A DNA stretch of 64,000 nt, from NCBI GenBank assembly GCA_039024435.1, contig JBCCQH010000001.1, positions 1-64,000 of the forward strand, given 5' to 3'. This DNA is from JBCCQH01 sp039024435 (GTDB taxonomy: Bacteria > Bacteroidota > Bacteroidia > J057 > JADKCL01). Below the pieces are notes generated by a model that saw only the letters and a program-made list of their open reading frames with translations, did not search any database and had not been told where the DNA came from. A program made the translations under genes and the position numbers. How positions within the stretch are numbered: the first letter of the stretch is position 1; every line of letters begins with the position of its first letter. Positions 27,406-36,039 of the stretch are shown here, in pieces.

Positions 27406-27431
27406 AAAAACGCCCTCAAACGGTGTTTTTT
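27406..27431 (+). terminator. Terminator after the LytTR receptor gene
   Basis: AAAAACGCC (27406-27414) pairs with GGTGTTTTT (27422-27430) through a seven-base loop, with one G-U pair, and ends in a run of T. It lies 12 bases after the receptor stop and separates it from the lipoprotein genes. Confidence 0.65.
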
Positions 27432-27571
27432 GCGGATTCTTCCTTACCCTTGTGGAGTCGCATCTCAGCGGCATCAACAACAATCTATTTCTACAACATT
27501 ACGGATCGGGTCGGTTCCTGCTTCTTCGGAAACGGGAAGGTAAGCTTTGCACCGCGGGCAAAAGTGAACCG

Positions 27572-27588
27572 GCCGGACCCGGTCCGGC
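27572..27588 (+). promoter_or_regulatory. 7-bp inverted repeat in front of the lipoprotein trio
   Basis: GCCGGAC (27572-27578) and GTCCGGC (27582-27588) form a perfect GC-rich stem 14 bases before the first lipoprotein ATG. It could be an operator or a hairpin limiting translation. A possible promoter with an imperfect -7 box (TAAGCTTTG) lies just upstream at 27541-27549. Confidence 0.4.
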
Positions 27589-27602
27589 AAACAGTTTTCA
27601 CC

Positions 27603-28181
27603 ATGATTAAAATCAAGATTCTCTCGGTTTGTTTTCTCCTCGCGGTGGCGATTCTGCTTCCGAGTTGTGCGGATCGCCTCCCGGACATGACCGAAGAAGC
27701 GGCCTCACCGGCGTTGACGACCGCTTTTAGTCAAGACTTTTACGCTCGGGTGGCCCCTGGCAGTTCCGATGCCTACCGGATTCAGTTGGTGCGGCACGCG
27801 GATGGATCGGCCACGGTCAGCCGGTCCATTGTCCCGCACAATTCCGCCTATGTCTACCAGGATGGCGCCGTCATCGGGGCGAGCGCTTACACCAAATCCG
27901 GCAACGGAGCTGACTTTTCCTTCAACACAAATGTCTGGTACATCCCCTTTGATCCCGGAGGGCCGATCAGTGCACTGGCTACCGGAGGCATAGAAGTGGA
28001 TTGCAGTTGCGATGGCAACTCCGGCAGTTGTGACTTCTCCGCCGACGTTATGCCTGGCGGGGTCAGCTTCGGTTGCTTTTCCCGCGATTGTACCGGCAAT
28101 TGTGATGCGACGATCACAAGCAACGTCGTCATCGGTACGGGAGGCTTGGTGCTGGCAGCGGCCCAATTGCAAAGCTTGTAA
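27603..28181 (+). CDS. Cys-rich lipoprotein, first of three tandem paralogues
   Basis: 192 residues from the ATG at 27603; the frame stays open back to 27423 but only this start gives a signal peptide and lipobox (LLPSC, Cys22). The mature part has two blocks shared by all three paralogues: an N-terminal block (about 45-83, DAYRIQLVRHADGSATVSRSIV) and WYIPFDPG (112-119), followed by six cysteines at 134, 136, 143, 158, 163 and 167, ending in CTGNC. The spacing C-x-C-x(5,6)-C-x(14,15)-C-x(4,5)-C-[ST]-G-N-C could bind metal or form disulphides. I do not recognise the family. First gene of a probable operon. Confidence 0.75.
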   Translation: MIKIKILSVCFLLAVAILLPSCADRLPDMTEEAASPALTTAFSQDFYARVAPGSSDAYRIQLVRHADGSATVSRSIVPHNSAYVYQDGAVIGASAYTKSGNGADFSFNTNVWYIPFDPGGPISALATGGIEVDCSCDGNSGSCDFSADVMPGGVSFGCFSRDCTGNCDATITSNVVIGTGGLVLAAAQLQSL

Positions 28182-28224
28182 TCCAGATTCCTTTCCTTTC
28201 AAGTACCATTAAATTCAATTCAAA

Positions 28225-28797
28225 GTGATCAAACGAACATCATTTCTTCTGTTGTCCCTGCTGGGGTTTGCTTGGCTGACTTCCTGCTCACACGGGTCCG
28301 AAGCGCCCGTCGGGAACGCGGCTCCGCAAGCCAAAACCGTCGCCGGCGTGCAGCATTACTTTGCCCCAGCTTCTGGCAGTGCCGCTTACGCGATGCAGGT
28401 GACGCACTACACCGATGGTTCGGCCGAGGTTTCCCGCGCTGCCATTGCCACGAGTGCCTTTCACCAGTACGTGAACTGTGCGGTCGAGGCGGGTGCTACG
28501 GTCACCCCTTCCGGCAGTGGATTTTCCGCCGGATTTTCCACTGACGGCTGGTACGTTCCCTTTGACCCGACCCAGCCCCCACTGGCCATCGGAGGCGGGC
28601 AAGTCGTCATCGGTTGCGGTTGTGACAATACCTCAGGAGACTGCAAAGGCGAGACGACCGAAAATCCCAGTGGTGGGGCGAGCGTTCGCTGCAAATCCAT
28701 CGGCTGCAGTGGCAATTGCGATGGCGAAATCATCTTCATGAATGTCTCCGGCGGCAACGGGGCCGTCCTGCAAGCCACTTCGCTCACCATCCTTTAA
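28225..28797 (+). CDS. Cys-rich lipoprotein, second of three tandem paralogues
   Basis: 190 residues starting at a GTG (28225), 43 bases after the first paralogue; this start places the signal peptide and lipobox (LTSC, Cys21) correctly and no ATG does. It shares HYTDGSAEVSRA, WYVPFDP (109-115) and the six-cysteine pattern (131, 133, 140, 156, 161, 165; CSGNC) with its neighbours. An additional unpaired cysteine lies at 85. Identity to the other two is moderate and concentrated in these blocks, so the duplications are not recent. Function unknown. Confidence 0.75.
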   Translation: MIKRTSFLLLSLLGFAWLTSCSHGSEAPVGNAAPQAKTVAGVQHYFAPASGSAAYAMQVTHYTDGSAEVSRAAIATSAFHQYVNCAVEAGATVTPSGSGFSAGFSTDGWYVPFDPTQPPLAIGGGQVVIGCGCDNTSGDCKGETTENPSGGASVRCKSIGCSGNCDGEIIFMNVSGGNGAVLQATSLTIL

Positions 28798-28832
28798 CCC
28801 CTTTTCCTGAACCTTTTTCAATTCAAAAAATC

Positions 28833-29411
28833 ATGAAAACACTCAGTAAATATTTCACCCTTTTGCTGTTGGTAGCCGTGTCCGTCAGCGCCTGCACCGA
28901 AAAAGTGCCCGAATTAGAAGATCCGGCCTCCCTGCAAGCTAAGACCATCACCAACGTAAAGCAGTATTACGCAAAGGTTTCCCCATCCAGTGGCGACGCG
29001 TATGCGATGCAGGTGACCCAGTACTCAGACGGTTCAGTGGACGTGGCCCGCTCTATCGTGGCCCAAAACGCCTTCCAAAACTACTCGATGGGAAATATAT
29101 CGGGCGCCTACAGCATGATTTCCTCCGCGACCAGTGCGACCTTCACCTTTGGTCCGAACAGTTGGTACATTCCTTTCGATCCCGGTATTTCCGCCATCTC
29201 GGTGTCGGGCGTTTCCCGAAAGTACGACTGCGAATGCACCCAAGGAAGTGGCTGCGATTTCCGGGGTTACATCAACTCCGACGGAACCATGGACCTGGGC
29301 TGCGAAGGCACACCTTCCTGTACGGGAAATTGCCTCGCCCACATTTCTTTCAGTGTCGCGACCAACGGCACCGGAATCTTCTTGCAAACGGCTGACCTGA
29401 ACCTTCTCTAG
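28833..29411 (+). CDS. Cys-rich lipoprotein, third of three tandem paralogues
   Basis: 192 residues from the ATG at 28833, 35 bases after the second paralogue. Lipobox VSAC (Cys21) followed by TEK. Conserved blocks: QYYAKVSPSSGDAYAMQVTQ, YSDGSVDVARSIV, WYIPFDPG (111-118), and cysteines 133, 135, 141, 157, 163 and 167 ending in CTGNC. The first spacer between cysteines is one residue shorter and the CxxxxxC one longer than in the first paralogue. A strong terminator follows, closing the three-gene unit. Likely outer-membrane or periplasmic; function unknown. Confidence 0.75.
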   Translation: MKTLSKYFTLLLLVAVSVSACTEKVPELEDPASLQAKTITNVKQYYAKVSPSSGDAYAMQVTQYSDGSVDVARSIVAQNAFQNYSMGNISGAYSMISSATSATFTFGPNSWYIPFDPGISAISVSGVSRKYDCECTQGSGCDFRGYINSDGTMDLGCEGTPSCTGNCLAHISFSVATNGTGIFLQTADLNLL

Positions 29412-29449
29412 GCCCAGGCTCCGGCCCAGTTCGGAATGGCCTCAAGTGA

Positions 29450-29500
29450 CCGGTTTCCCGTACCCGATTTTTGGGGTACGGGAACCGGGTTTTTCCGTTT
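29450..29500 (+). terminator. Strong terminator closing the lipoprotein trio
   Basis: The left arm (29450-29465, CCGGTTTCCCGTACCC) pairs with the right arm (29474-29488, GGGTACGGGAACCGG) with a single bulged T and an eight-base loop. A T-run (GGTTTTTCC) and further T-rich sequence follow. This is the most stable hairpin terminator in the window. Confidence 0.85.
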
Positions 29501-29600
29501 TCTGCGGGTAAATTTTTTCGCTCACGAACCGGTATTTCCGGTGGGTTGTGCGGCCATTTTCGCCGCGATTTTCACATTTCGCCCCCTCCTATTCTTTTCC

Positions 29601-29608
29601 TAACTTTG
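29601..29608 (+). promoter_or_regulatory. -7 promoter box of the RND transporter gene (TAACTTTG)
   Basis: TAACTTTG fits TAnnTTTG and lies 14 bases before the ATG at 29623, implying a very short leader. It supports that start over the in-frame ATG at 29548. No clear -33 TTG at the usual spacing. Confidence 0.6.
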
Positions 29609-29622
29609 CAGACCTAAATTCA

Positions 29623-32202
29623 ATGGGACGGAGCTGGCAAATTATAGCACGGATCATTCTAAAGGCGAGGATCCCACTGCTCGTGGTGGTCGCGTTGGCG
29701 ACCTCTTTTATGTGGTTCAACCGCAGCACCGAACGCTCCCATGACTTTGGCAAAATCATCCCCCAAAACGACCCCCATTACGTCGATTACCTGAACTTCC
29801 GCCAGGAATTCGGCGATGACGGTAATGTATTGGTGATCGCCTTCCAGGATGACCTCTTCGACCTCGAGTTTTTCAACATGGTTTATGACCTCACCGATGC
29901 CTTGCGCAAGGTGGATGGCGTGACCAATGTACTCAGTATGGCCAACGTGCCGGAGATCATCGCGAATTCTGAGCGGGAGGCCTTTTCTATCCAGCGTGCG
30001 GTCCCCAACAAGCCGCGCAACGCCGCCGAGATGGATGCGGTGCGCCAGAAACTGACCGGCATGCCTTTCTATTCTGGCTTGCTGTTCAATGACTCCGTGA
30101 CTTCTACCTTGATTTCGGTGACCATTGACTCGAAGCGGCTGGATACCGAGGAGAAGACTCCGATTGTGCAGGGGATCACGGCGGCTACGGAAGAAGCGGC
30201 CGCGGCCGTAGGAGCCACGCCGCACTATTCCGGCCTGCCTTACGTGCGGGCTTTCGTCACGAATTTTATTCCCCAGGAGATGGTGACCTTTTTGGTCATC
30301 GCGGTGCTGGTAATGGCATTTTTTCTTTACCTCACCTTTCGTTCATTTTATGCGGTGGCCATCCCGTTGTTGGTAATCGGGGTAGTGATCATCTGGGCGC
30401 TCGGTTTCATGGGCCTGTTCGGCTACAAGATCACCGCCCTCACGGCAGTCCTGCCCTCGCTGATCGCGGTCATTGGGGTGCCCAACAGCATTTACCTGCT
30501 GACCAAGTACCATTTCGAATACAAGCGTTCGGGCAACAAGATCAAATCCTTGGTCCTGGTCATCCAGAAGATCGGCATCGTGACCGTCATGACCAATGCC
30601 ACCACGGCAGTGGGCTTCGGAGTACTGGCCTTCACCAATATCCAAATCCTGCGGGAGTTTGGCATTCTGGCCGGACTCAGCGTGGTGGTTACCTTCTTTG
30701 TGTCGTTGCTCCTCATCCCGATTTTTTTCAGCTTCCTGCCCGCGCCCGGCTGGCAACAGATCCGCCACACTGATCGGCGACTTTTGGGGCGGGTGATCAA
30801 GTTCCTCGACCAGATGGTCATGAAGCGCCGCCCCATCGTCTACATCGTTTCCATTGCCATGACCGCCGCTGCCATATTTGGCATGAGCCTGTTGTATCCG
30901 CGCTCGTTGATGGTAGATGACCTCCCCCGGAACACCAAGGTCATCGAAGACCTGCACATCCTGGAAGAACAATACAAAGGCGTGATGCCTTTCGAGATCG
31001 TGATCAATACCCATCGCGACCGGGGCATCCTCAAGTACCGCACCCTGTCGCAACTCGAAGAGATGCAGCGGCGGATGTTGCGCTTCGATGTCATCTCCCG
31101 CTCGCTGAGCATCCTGGACTTGATCAAGTACACCCGCCAGGCTTTGCTGAGTGGGATCTCTGAGGAATATCAACTTCCGAGTCGGGAGGAGTATGTGGCC
31201 ATCCAGTCTTACGTCCGCAACAGCCAGGTGGACTCGATTGTGGGCCAAGCCACCATATTTGACAGCACCTACGCCAAGGCCCGCATCCGCGCCAACGTCA
31301 AGGATGTCGGGGCCCGCAAGCTCGAGCCCATCATCGATTCTCTGGAAAATGACCTGGAGGAGTTGTTCGTGCGCAATACCGCCTCCGGCCGCCTCAAGCC
31401 CGAAGAATCGTACCGCCTGTTCGGGAGCGATTCATTCCGCGTGCGCTACAAAGATGCCGAGTACGCCGTGGGGGAAGTATTCGTTACCGACACCCACTCC
31501 ACCTACGAAGTACTGGGCGGAGAGGGCAAGGTTGACTATTCGGATCGGATCAAGGTCACCGGAACCACGAAGATCTTCATCAAAAGCAATTCTTACCTGA
31601 TTCGGAACCTGATCCAAAGTCTGCTGATCGCCTTTGGGATCATTGCCTTGCTGATGGCGTTGCTGTTTGCCTCGCCCAAGATGGTGATCATCGCCCTGGT
31701 GCCCAACTTTCTTCCTCTGCTGTTGACGGCGGGGATCATGGGCTTTGCCGGAATTCCGCTCAAGCCCTCGACGGTCCTGATTTTTTCGGTGGCGTTTGGC
31801 ATTGCGGTGGACGATACGATCCACTTTCTGGCGCGCTATCGCCTGGCCCGCAAGACCGGAGATGAGGTCAAAAGTGCCGTGAGCAATTCCTTCAAAGATA
31901 CCGGAGTCAGCATGATCTACACTTCGATCATTTTGTTCTTCGGATTTGTTATTTTTGCGTTCTCAAATTACGGAGGGACGCAGGCACTCGGTCAGCTCAC
32001 CTCGATTACGCTCCTGATTGCCCTGTTCACGAACCTGTTGCTGTTGCCGTCGCTTCTGGTCTCTTTCAACCGTGACCACGAACAATTGCCCGACGGATAC
32101 ATCAACTACGACGAGGAACGGGAAGAAGTGCAAGCCATCCGGGAATTCATGTCGGAGCCCGAGGCCAAGTTTCGCGGTGAGGAGCCGGAACCCGAAAGCT
32201 GA
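29623..32202 (+). CDS. RND/MMPL family exporter
   Basis: 859 residues. Layout is a first membrane helix, a periplasmic loop (FGKIIPQNDPHYVDYLNF onwards), a block of membrane helices, a second cytoplasm-to-periplasm repeat, a second large loop and a final helix block, giving twelve predicted helices. Hallmark sequences are PSLIAVIGVPNSIYLLTKY in the first half and VAFGIAVDDTIHFLARYR in the second, the acidic helix-4 motifs of the MMPL / sterol-sensing-like RND branch. Proton-driven export of a lipid or hydrophobic compound is likely; the cargo is unknown. No membrane-fusion or outer-membrane partner is adjacent, as expected for this branch. ileS follows 44 bases downstream. Confidence 0.85.
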   Translation: MGRSWQIIARIILKARIPLLVVVALATSFMWFNRSTERSHDFGKIIPQNDPHYVDYLNFRQEFGDDGNVLVIAFQDDLFDLEFFNMVYDLTDALRKVDGVTNVLSMANVPEIIANSEREAFSIQRAVPNKPRNAAEMDAVRQKLTGMPFYSGLLFNDSVTSTLISVTIDSKRLDTEEKTPIVQGITAATEEAAAAVGATPHYSGLPYVRAFVTNFIPQEMVTFLVIAVLVMAFFLYLTFRSFYAVAIPLLVIGVVIIWALGFMGLFGYKITALTAVLPSLIAVIGVPNSIYLLTKYHFEYKRSGNKIKSLVLVIQKIGIVTVMTNATTAVGFGVLAFTNIQILREFGILAGLSVVVTFFVSLLLIPIFFSFLPAPGWQQIRHTDRRLLGRVIKFLDQMVMKRRPIVYIVSIAMTAAAIFGMSLLYPRSLMVDDLPRNTKVIEDLHILEEQYKGVMPFEIVINTHRDRGILKYRTLSQLEEMQRRMLRFDVISRSLSILDLIKYTRQALLSGISEEYQLPSREEYVAIQSYVRNSQVDSIVGQATIFDSTYAKARIRANVKDVGARKLEPIIDSLENDLEELFVRNTASGRLKPEESYRLFGSDSFRVRYKDAEYAVGEVFVTDTHSTYEVLGGEGKVDYSDRIKVTGTTKIFIKSNSYLIRNLIQSLLIAFGIIALLMALLFASPKMVIIALVPNFLPLLLTAGIMGFAGIPLKPSTVLIFSVAFGIAVDDTIHFLARYRLARKTGDEVKSAVSNSFKDTGVSMIYTSIILFFGFVIFAFSNYGGTQALGQLTSITLLIALFTNLLLLPSLLVSFNRDHEQLPDGYINYDEEREEVQAIREFMSEPEAKFRGEEPEPES

Positions 32203-32246
32203 CCCCGAGCCCGCCACGCCCAGTTTTGCAGACAATTTGTTGTAGG

Positions 32247-35200
32247 ATGAAGAACGATACCAACACCGTGAACAGAAAGTATCCGGAATACCAGCGCGTC
32301 TCGCTGCCAGAAGTCGACCAGGAGATCCGTGCATTTTGGCAAGCCCAGGATATCTTTGCCAAAAGCGTCTCTTCGCGCAATGGACAGCCCCCATTTGTCT
32401 TCTACGAAGGCCCCCCCAGTGCCAATGGGCAGCCGGGCATCCACCACGTGATGGCCCGCACCATTAAAGACATTTTTTGTCGCTACAAGACGCTCAAGGG
32501 CTACCAGGTCGAGCGCAAGGCCGGCTGGGACACCCACGGTTTGCCGGTCGAGCTCAAAGTCGAAAAGGACCTCGGGATTAAAAAAGATGACATCGGCAGG
32601 ACGATTTCCATTGCGGAATACAACCGGGCCTGCCGGGAGACGGTCATGCGCTTCAAGGACCAGTGGCGAGAAGTCACCGAGATGATGGGCTATTGGGTGG
32701 ACCTGGACGATCCCTACATCACTTACGACAACAATTACATTGAATCGTGCTGGTGGCTGCTGAAACAGTTGCACGACAAGGACATGCTCTACAAAGGCTA
32801 CACGATTCAGCCCTTTTCGCCGGCGGCCGGGACCGGTCTCAGTTCTCACGAACTCAACCAACCGGGGGCTTACCGGGAGGTCAAGGACACGACCATCGTC
32901 GCCCAGTTCAAGGTCGTCCGCAACGAAACGTCCGAGTTCTTGTTTGCCGGGGCGGTGGGCGCGCCCCACTTCGTGGCCTGGACCACGACCCCCTGGACCC
33001 TGCCTTCAAATACGGGTTTGGCCGTGGGCAAGAACATCGACTACCTGCAGATCAACACCGAGAATCCGTACACCGGGGAGCCGGTCTCTCTGGTGATGGC
33101 CGAAGCGCTGCACGGGAAAATCCTTGGGGTATCCGGCGAGGTCGTGGACGGCAAAGGCCAGGGCAAGATCGGTGGAAAAAAGATCGACTTTGCGATTGTG
33201 CGCACCTTTAAGGGCACCGATATCGAGGGCATCCGCTACGCGCAACTCATGCCCTACGTGGCACCCGAAGGCGATGCGTTTCGCGTCGTGATTGGGGATT
33301 TTGTGACGACGGAAGACGGTACCGGGATTGTCCACATCGCGCCGACTTTCGGGGCGGATGACTTCCGGGTGGCGGCGCAGAACGGCATCTCGGCGATTCG
33401 GGTGGACTATCCCGACGGATCCCGGGGACCGCTGGTGGACCGGCAGGGACGCTTTGTGCCGGAGATGGGGGATTTTGGCGGTAAATTCGTGAAAAATTAC
33501 ACGAACGAAGACGAGAGTGCCCCCGATTACCGATCCACCGACGTCTTGCTGGCGATCAAGCTCAAAGAAGAAAACAAGGCCTTCAAGGTCGAAAAATACG
33601 TCCACGACTATCCCCATTGCTGGCGGACGGACAAGCCAATTCTGTACTACCCCCTCGACTCTTGGTTTGTGCGTACGACTGCGTACAAGGAACGCTTGAT
33701 TGAGCTGAACAAGACGATCAACTGGAAGCCGGCCTCTACCGGCGAAGGCCGCTTCGGCAACTGGCTGGAAAACCTGGTGGACTGGAACCTGTCCCGCTCC
33801 CGTTTCTGGGGGATTCCGCTGCCGATCTGGCGCAGTGAGGACGGCAAGCAAGAGTTGTGCATCGGATCGCGGGCTGAACTGGAAGCGGAGGCGGAGAAGG
33901 CGGTGGCCGCGGGCGTGATGAAGCAAGCGATCTGGGATGGGGTTCAAGCGGGCGATGACCTGCACCGGCCCTTTGTGGACGACATTGTACTGGTGAGTGC
34001 GACCGGACAACCGCTTTACCGGGAGACGGATCTGATCGACGTCTGGTTTGATTCAGGGGCGATGCCCTACGCGCAGTTGCATTATCCCTTCGAAAACCAA
34101 GACAAGCTGGCGACGCGCTTCCCCGCCGATTTCATCGCGGAAGGAGTGGACCAAACCCGGGGCTGGTTTTTCACGCTGCACGCCATTTCGACGATGGTGT
34201 TTGACAGTGTCGCTTACAAAAACGTGGTTTCAAACGGACTCGTACAGGCAAAAGACGGCGCGAAAATGTCCAAACGCCTCAGCAATGCGGTCGATCCCAT
34301 GGAGGCTCTCCCCAAGTACGGGGTCGATGCGGTGCGCTGGTACATGGTCGGCAATGCGGCCCCCTGGGACAACCTGCGCTTCAACCGCAAAGTCCTCGAA
34401 GAAAACAAGCGCATCTATTTCGGAACCCTTTCCAATACTTATTTCTTCTTTGCCCAGTACGCGAATATCGACGGATTTGATTATTCCGGGGACCGGATTC
34501 CGGCGGCGGAGCGGCGCGAACTGGACCGCTGGATTTTGTCCCGGTTGAATACGCTCATTCGTGCGGTGGGCGGCTACCTGGACGATTACGAACCGCACCG
34601 TGCGGTCAAGGCGATGGAGGCCTTCCTGGACGAACTTTCTAACTGGTACGTGCGCTTGTCACGGCGGGTGTTCTGGAAAGGGGAGATGACCCGGGAAAAG
34701 GCAGCGGCCTACCAGACGATGTACGAATGTCTGATCGCATTGGCGAAGCTGATGAGCCCCTTTGCTCCGTTCTACAGCGAAAAACTCTACCGCGATCTCA
34801 ACGAGGTGACCGCCCGGGAGCCATTTGAATCGGTGCACCTGGCTGAGTTCCCGGCGGTAGCGGAAGCCGAGCTCGACGTGGACTTGGAGGAGCGGATGGC
34901 ATTTGCCCGCGAAATCACCTCGCTCGTCCACAGCATCCGCAAAAACAAAGACGTGAACATCAAGGCCCGCCAGCCCCTCGGGAAGGTCCTCGTGCCGGTG
35001 CTGAACGACACCATGCGGGACCAAGTGCACGCGGTGAAGGAAATCATCCTCAGCGAGGTCAACGTCAAGGAACTGCATTTGGTCAGCGACGACGACGAAA
35101 ACACGGTCATTGTCAAAAAGGCCAAACCCAATTTTCGGGCATTGGGGCCGCGCCTGGGCAAGAATATGGGGCAGGCAAACAAGGCCATCTCTGCGTTTAC

Positions 35201-35642
35201 CAGTCAGGACATCAACCGCCTACAGGCCGAGGGCCGCATCGAAATTGAGGTCAACGGCGCGCCCTTCGAACTCACCGCGGAGGATGTCGACATCCGCACC
35301 CAGGATGTGCCCGGCTGGCGGGTCGCCTCAAACAACCGGGTGACGGTCGCCCTCGATCTGAACCTGACCGAAGCCCTGAAGCGGGAGGGATTGGCCCGCG
35401 ATCTCGTGAACCGCATTCAAAACCTCCGCAAAGACAATGGACTGGAAGTCACCGACCGAATTGAAGTGTACCTCCAGCCCGACCCCACCTGGAAGGCAGC
35501 GATAACCGAATTTTTCGATTATATTTGCACCGAAACACTGGCAGAGAAATTAGAAATGGTCGATGTCCTGGAAGCAGGCGGGGAATTGGAAATCGACGGC
35601 ATAACCGGTAAGATAAACATAACTCAACATCATGGCTTCTGA
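32247..35642 (+). CDS. ileS: Isoleucyl-tRNA synthetase
   Basis: 1131 residues from the ATG at 32247. Class I synthetase: the signature region is PSANGQPGIHHV (57-68), where the usual HIGH reads GIHH; KMSKRLSN is the second ATP-binding motif. The editing (CP1) domain carries TTPWTLPSNTGLAV and the catalytic core ends with the EGVDQTRGWF segment. The long C-terminal anticodon-binding part lacks a clear CxxC zinc motif, so the protein is of the long, eukaryote-like type common in Bacteroidota. The last 11 bases overlap the next gene. Confidence 0.95.
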   Translation: MKNDTNTVNRKYPEYQRVSLPEVDQEIRAFWQAQDIFAKSVSSRNGQPPFVFYEGPPSANGQPGIHHVMARTIKDIFCRYKTLKGYQVERKAGWDTHGLPVELKVEKDLGIKKDDIGRTISIAEYNRACRETVMRFKDQWREVTEMMGYWVDLDDPYITYDNNYIESCWWLLKQLHDKDMLYKGYTIQPFSPAAGTGLSSHELNQPGAYREVKDTTIVAQFKVVRNETSEFLFAGAVGAPHFVAWTTTPWTLPSNTGLAVGKNIDYLQINTENPYTGEPVSLVMAEALHGKILGVSGEVVDGKGQGKIGGKKIDFAIVRTFKGTDIEGIRYAQLMPYVAPEGDAFRVVIGDFVTTEDGTGIVHIAPTFGADDFRVAAQNGISAIRVDYPDGSRGPLVDRQGRFVPEMGDFGGKFVKNYTNEDESAPDYRSTDVLLAIKLKEENKAFKVEKYVHDYPHCWRTDKPILYYPLDSWFVRTTAYKERLIELNKTINWKPASTGEGRFGNWLENLVDWNLSRSRFWGIPLPIWRSEDGKQELCIGSRAELEAEAEKAVAAGVMKQAIWDGVQAGDDLHRPFVDDIVLVSATGQPLYRETDLIDVWFDSGAMPYAQLHYPFENQDKLATRFPADFIAEGVDQTRGWFFTLHAISTMVFDSVAYKNVVSNGLVQAKDGAKMSKRLSNAVDPMEALPKYGVDAVRWYMVGNAAPWDNLRFNRKVLEENKRIYFGTLSNTYFFFAQYANIDGFDYSGDRIPAAERRELDRWILSRLNTLIRAVGGYLDDYEPHRAVKAMEAFLDELSNWYVRLSRRVFWKGEMTREKAAAYQTMYECLIALAKLMSPFAPFYSEKLYRDLNEVTAREPFESVHLAEFPAVAEAELDVDLEERMAFAREITSLVHSIRKNKDVNIKARQPLGKVLVPVLNDTMRDQVHAVKEIILSEVNVKELHLVSDDDENTVIVKKAKPNFRALGPRLGKNMGQANKAISAFTSQDINRLQAEGRIEIEVNGAPFELTAEDVDIRTQDVPGWRVASNNRVTVALDLNLTEALKREGLARDLVNRIQNLRKDNGLEVTDRIEVYLQPDPTWKAAITEFFDYICTETLAEKLEMVDVLEAGGELEIDGITGKINITQHHGF

Positions 35643-36015
35643 AGAGAAGAGAGAAAAGCTGTTCTACAAGAAAGAGGAACTCGAGGAGTTCCGCGCCATC
35701 ATCAATAAGAAACTGGCTGCGGCCCGCGAAGAATACAAAAGCCTGGAAGAAAGTCTGCGTGACTCCAGCGAAGCGGCCGCCGATGGTGCCAATCTGACCG
35801 ATTCCGGGAGTGAAACCCTCGACAAAGAGCAAACGGAGATGTTCATGGCCCGGCAGATGAAGTTCATCGACGCGCTCGAGCGCGCTTTGATCCGCATCGA
35901 AAATGGGACGTACGGCCGGTGCAAAGTCACCGGAAAGTTGATTTCAAAAGAGCGCCTCCGGGTAGTTCCTCACACGGAGTCCTCCATGGAAGCCAAACTC
36001 AAGCAACGCAAATAA
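35632..36015 (+). CDS. DksA/TraR-family regulator lacking the zinc cysteines
   Basis: 127 residues. A helical coiled-coil segment (about 5-55) is followed by SGSETLDKEQTEMFMARQ and the DksA C-terminal signature GTYGRCKVTGKLISKERL. In canonical DksA four cysteines hold zinc; here only Cys98 remains, with threonine and other residues at the rest, so zinc is probably not bound. Such zinc-less DksA proteins bind the RNA polymerase secondary channel and modulate transcription during stress. It is translationally coupled to ileS by an 11-base overlap and lies 24 bases before lspA. Confidence 0.8.
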   Translation: MASEEKREKLFYKKEELEEFRAIINKKLAAAREEYKSLEESLRDSSEAAADGANLTDSGSETLDKEQTEMFMARQMKFIDALERALIRIENGTYGRCKVTGKLISKERLRVVPHTESSMEAKLKQRK

Positions 36016-36039
36016 CGTCACCTTTCGCGACCCGGCATT

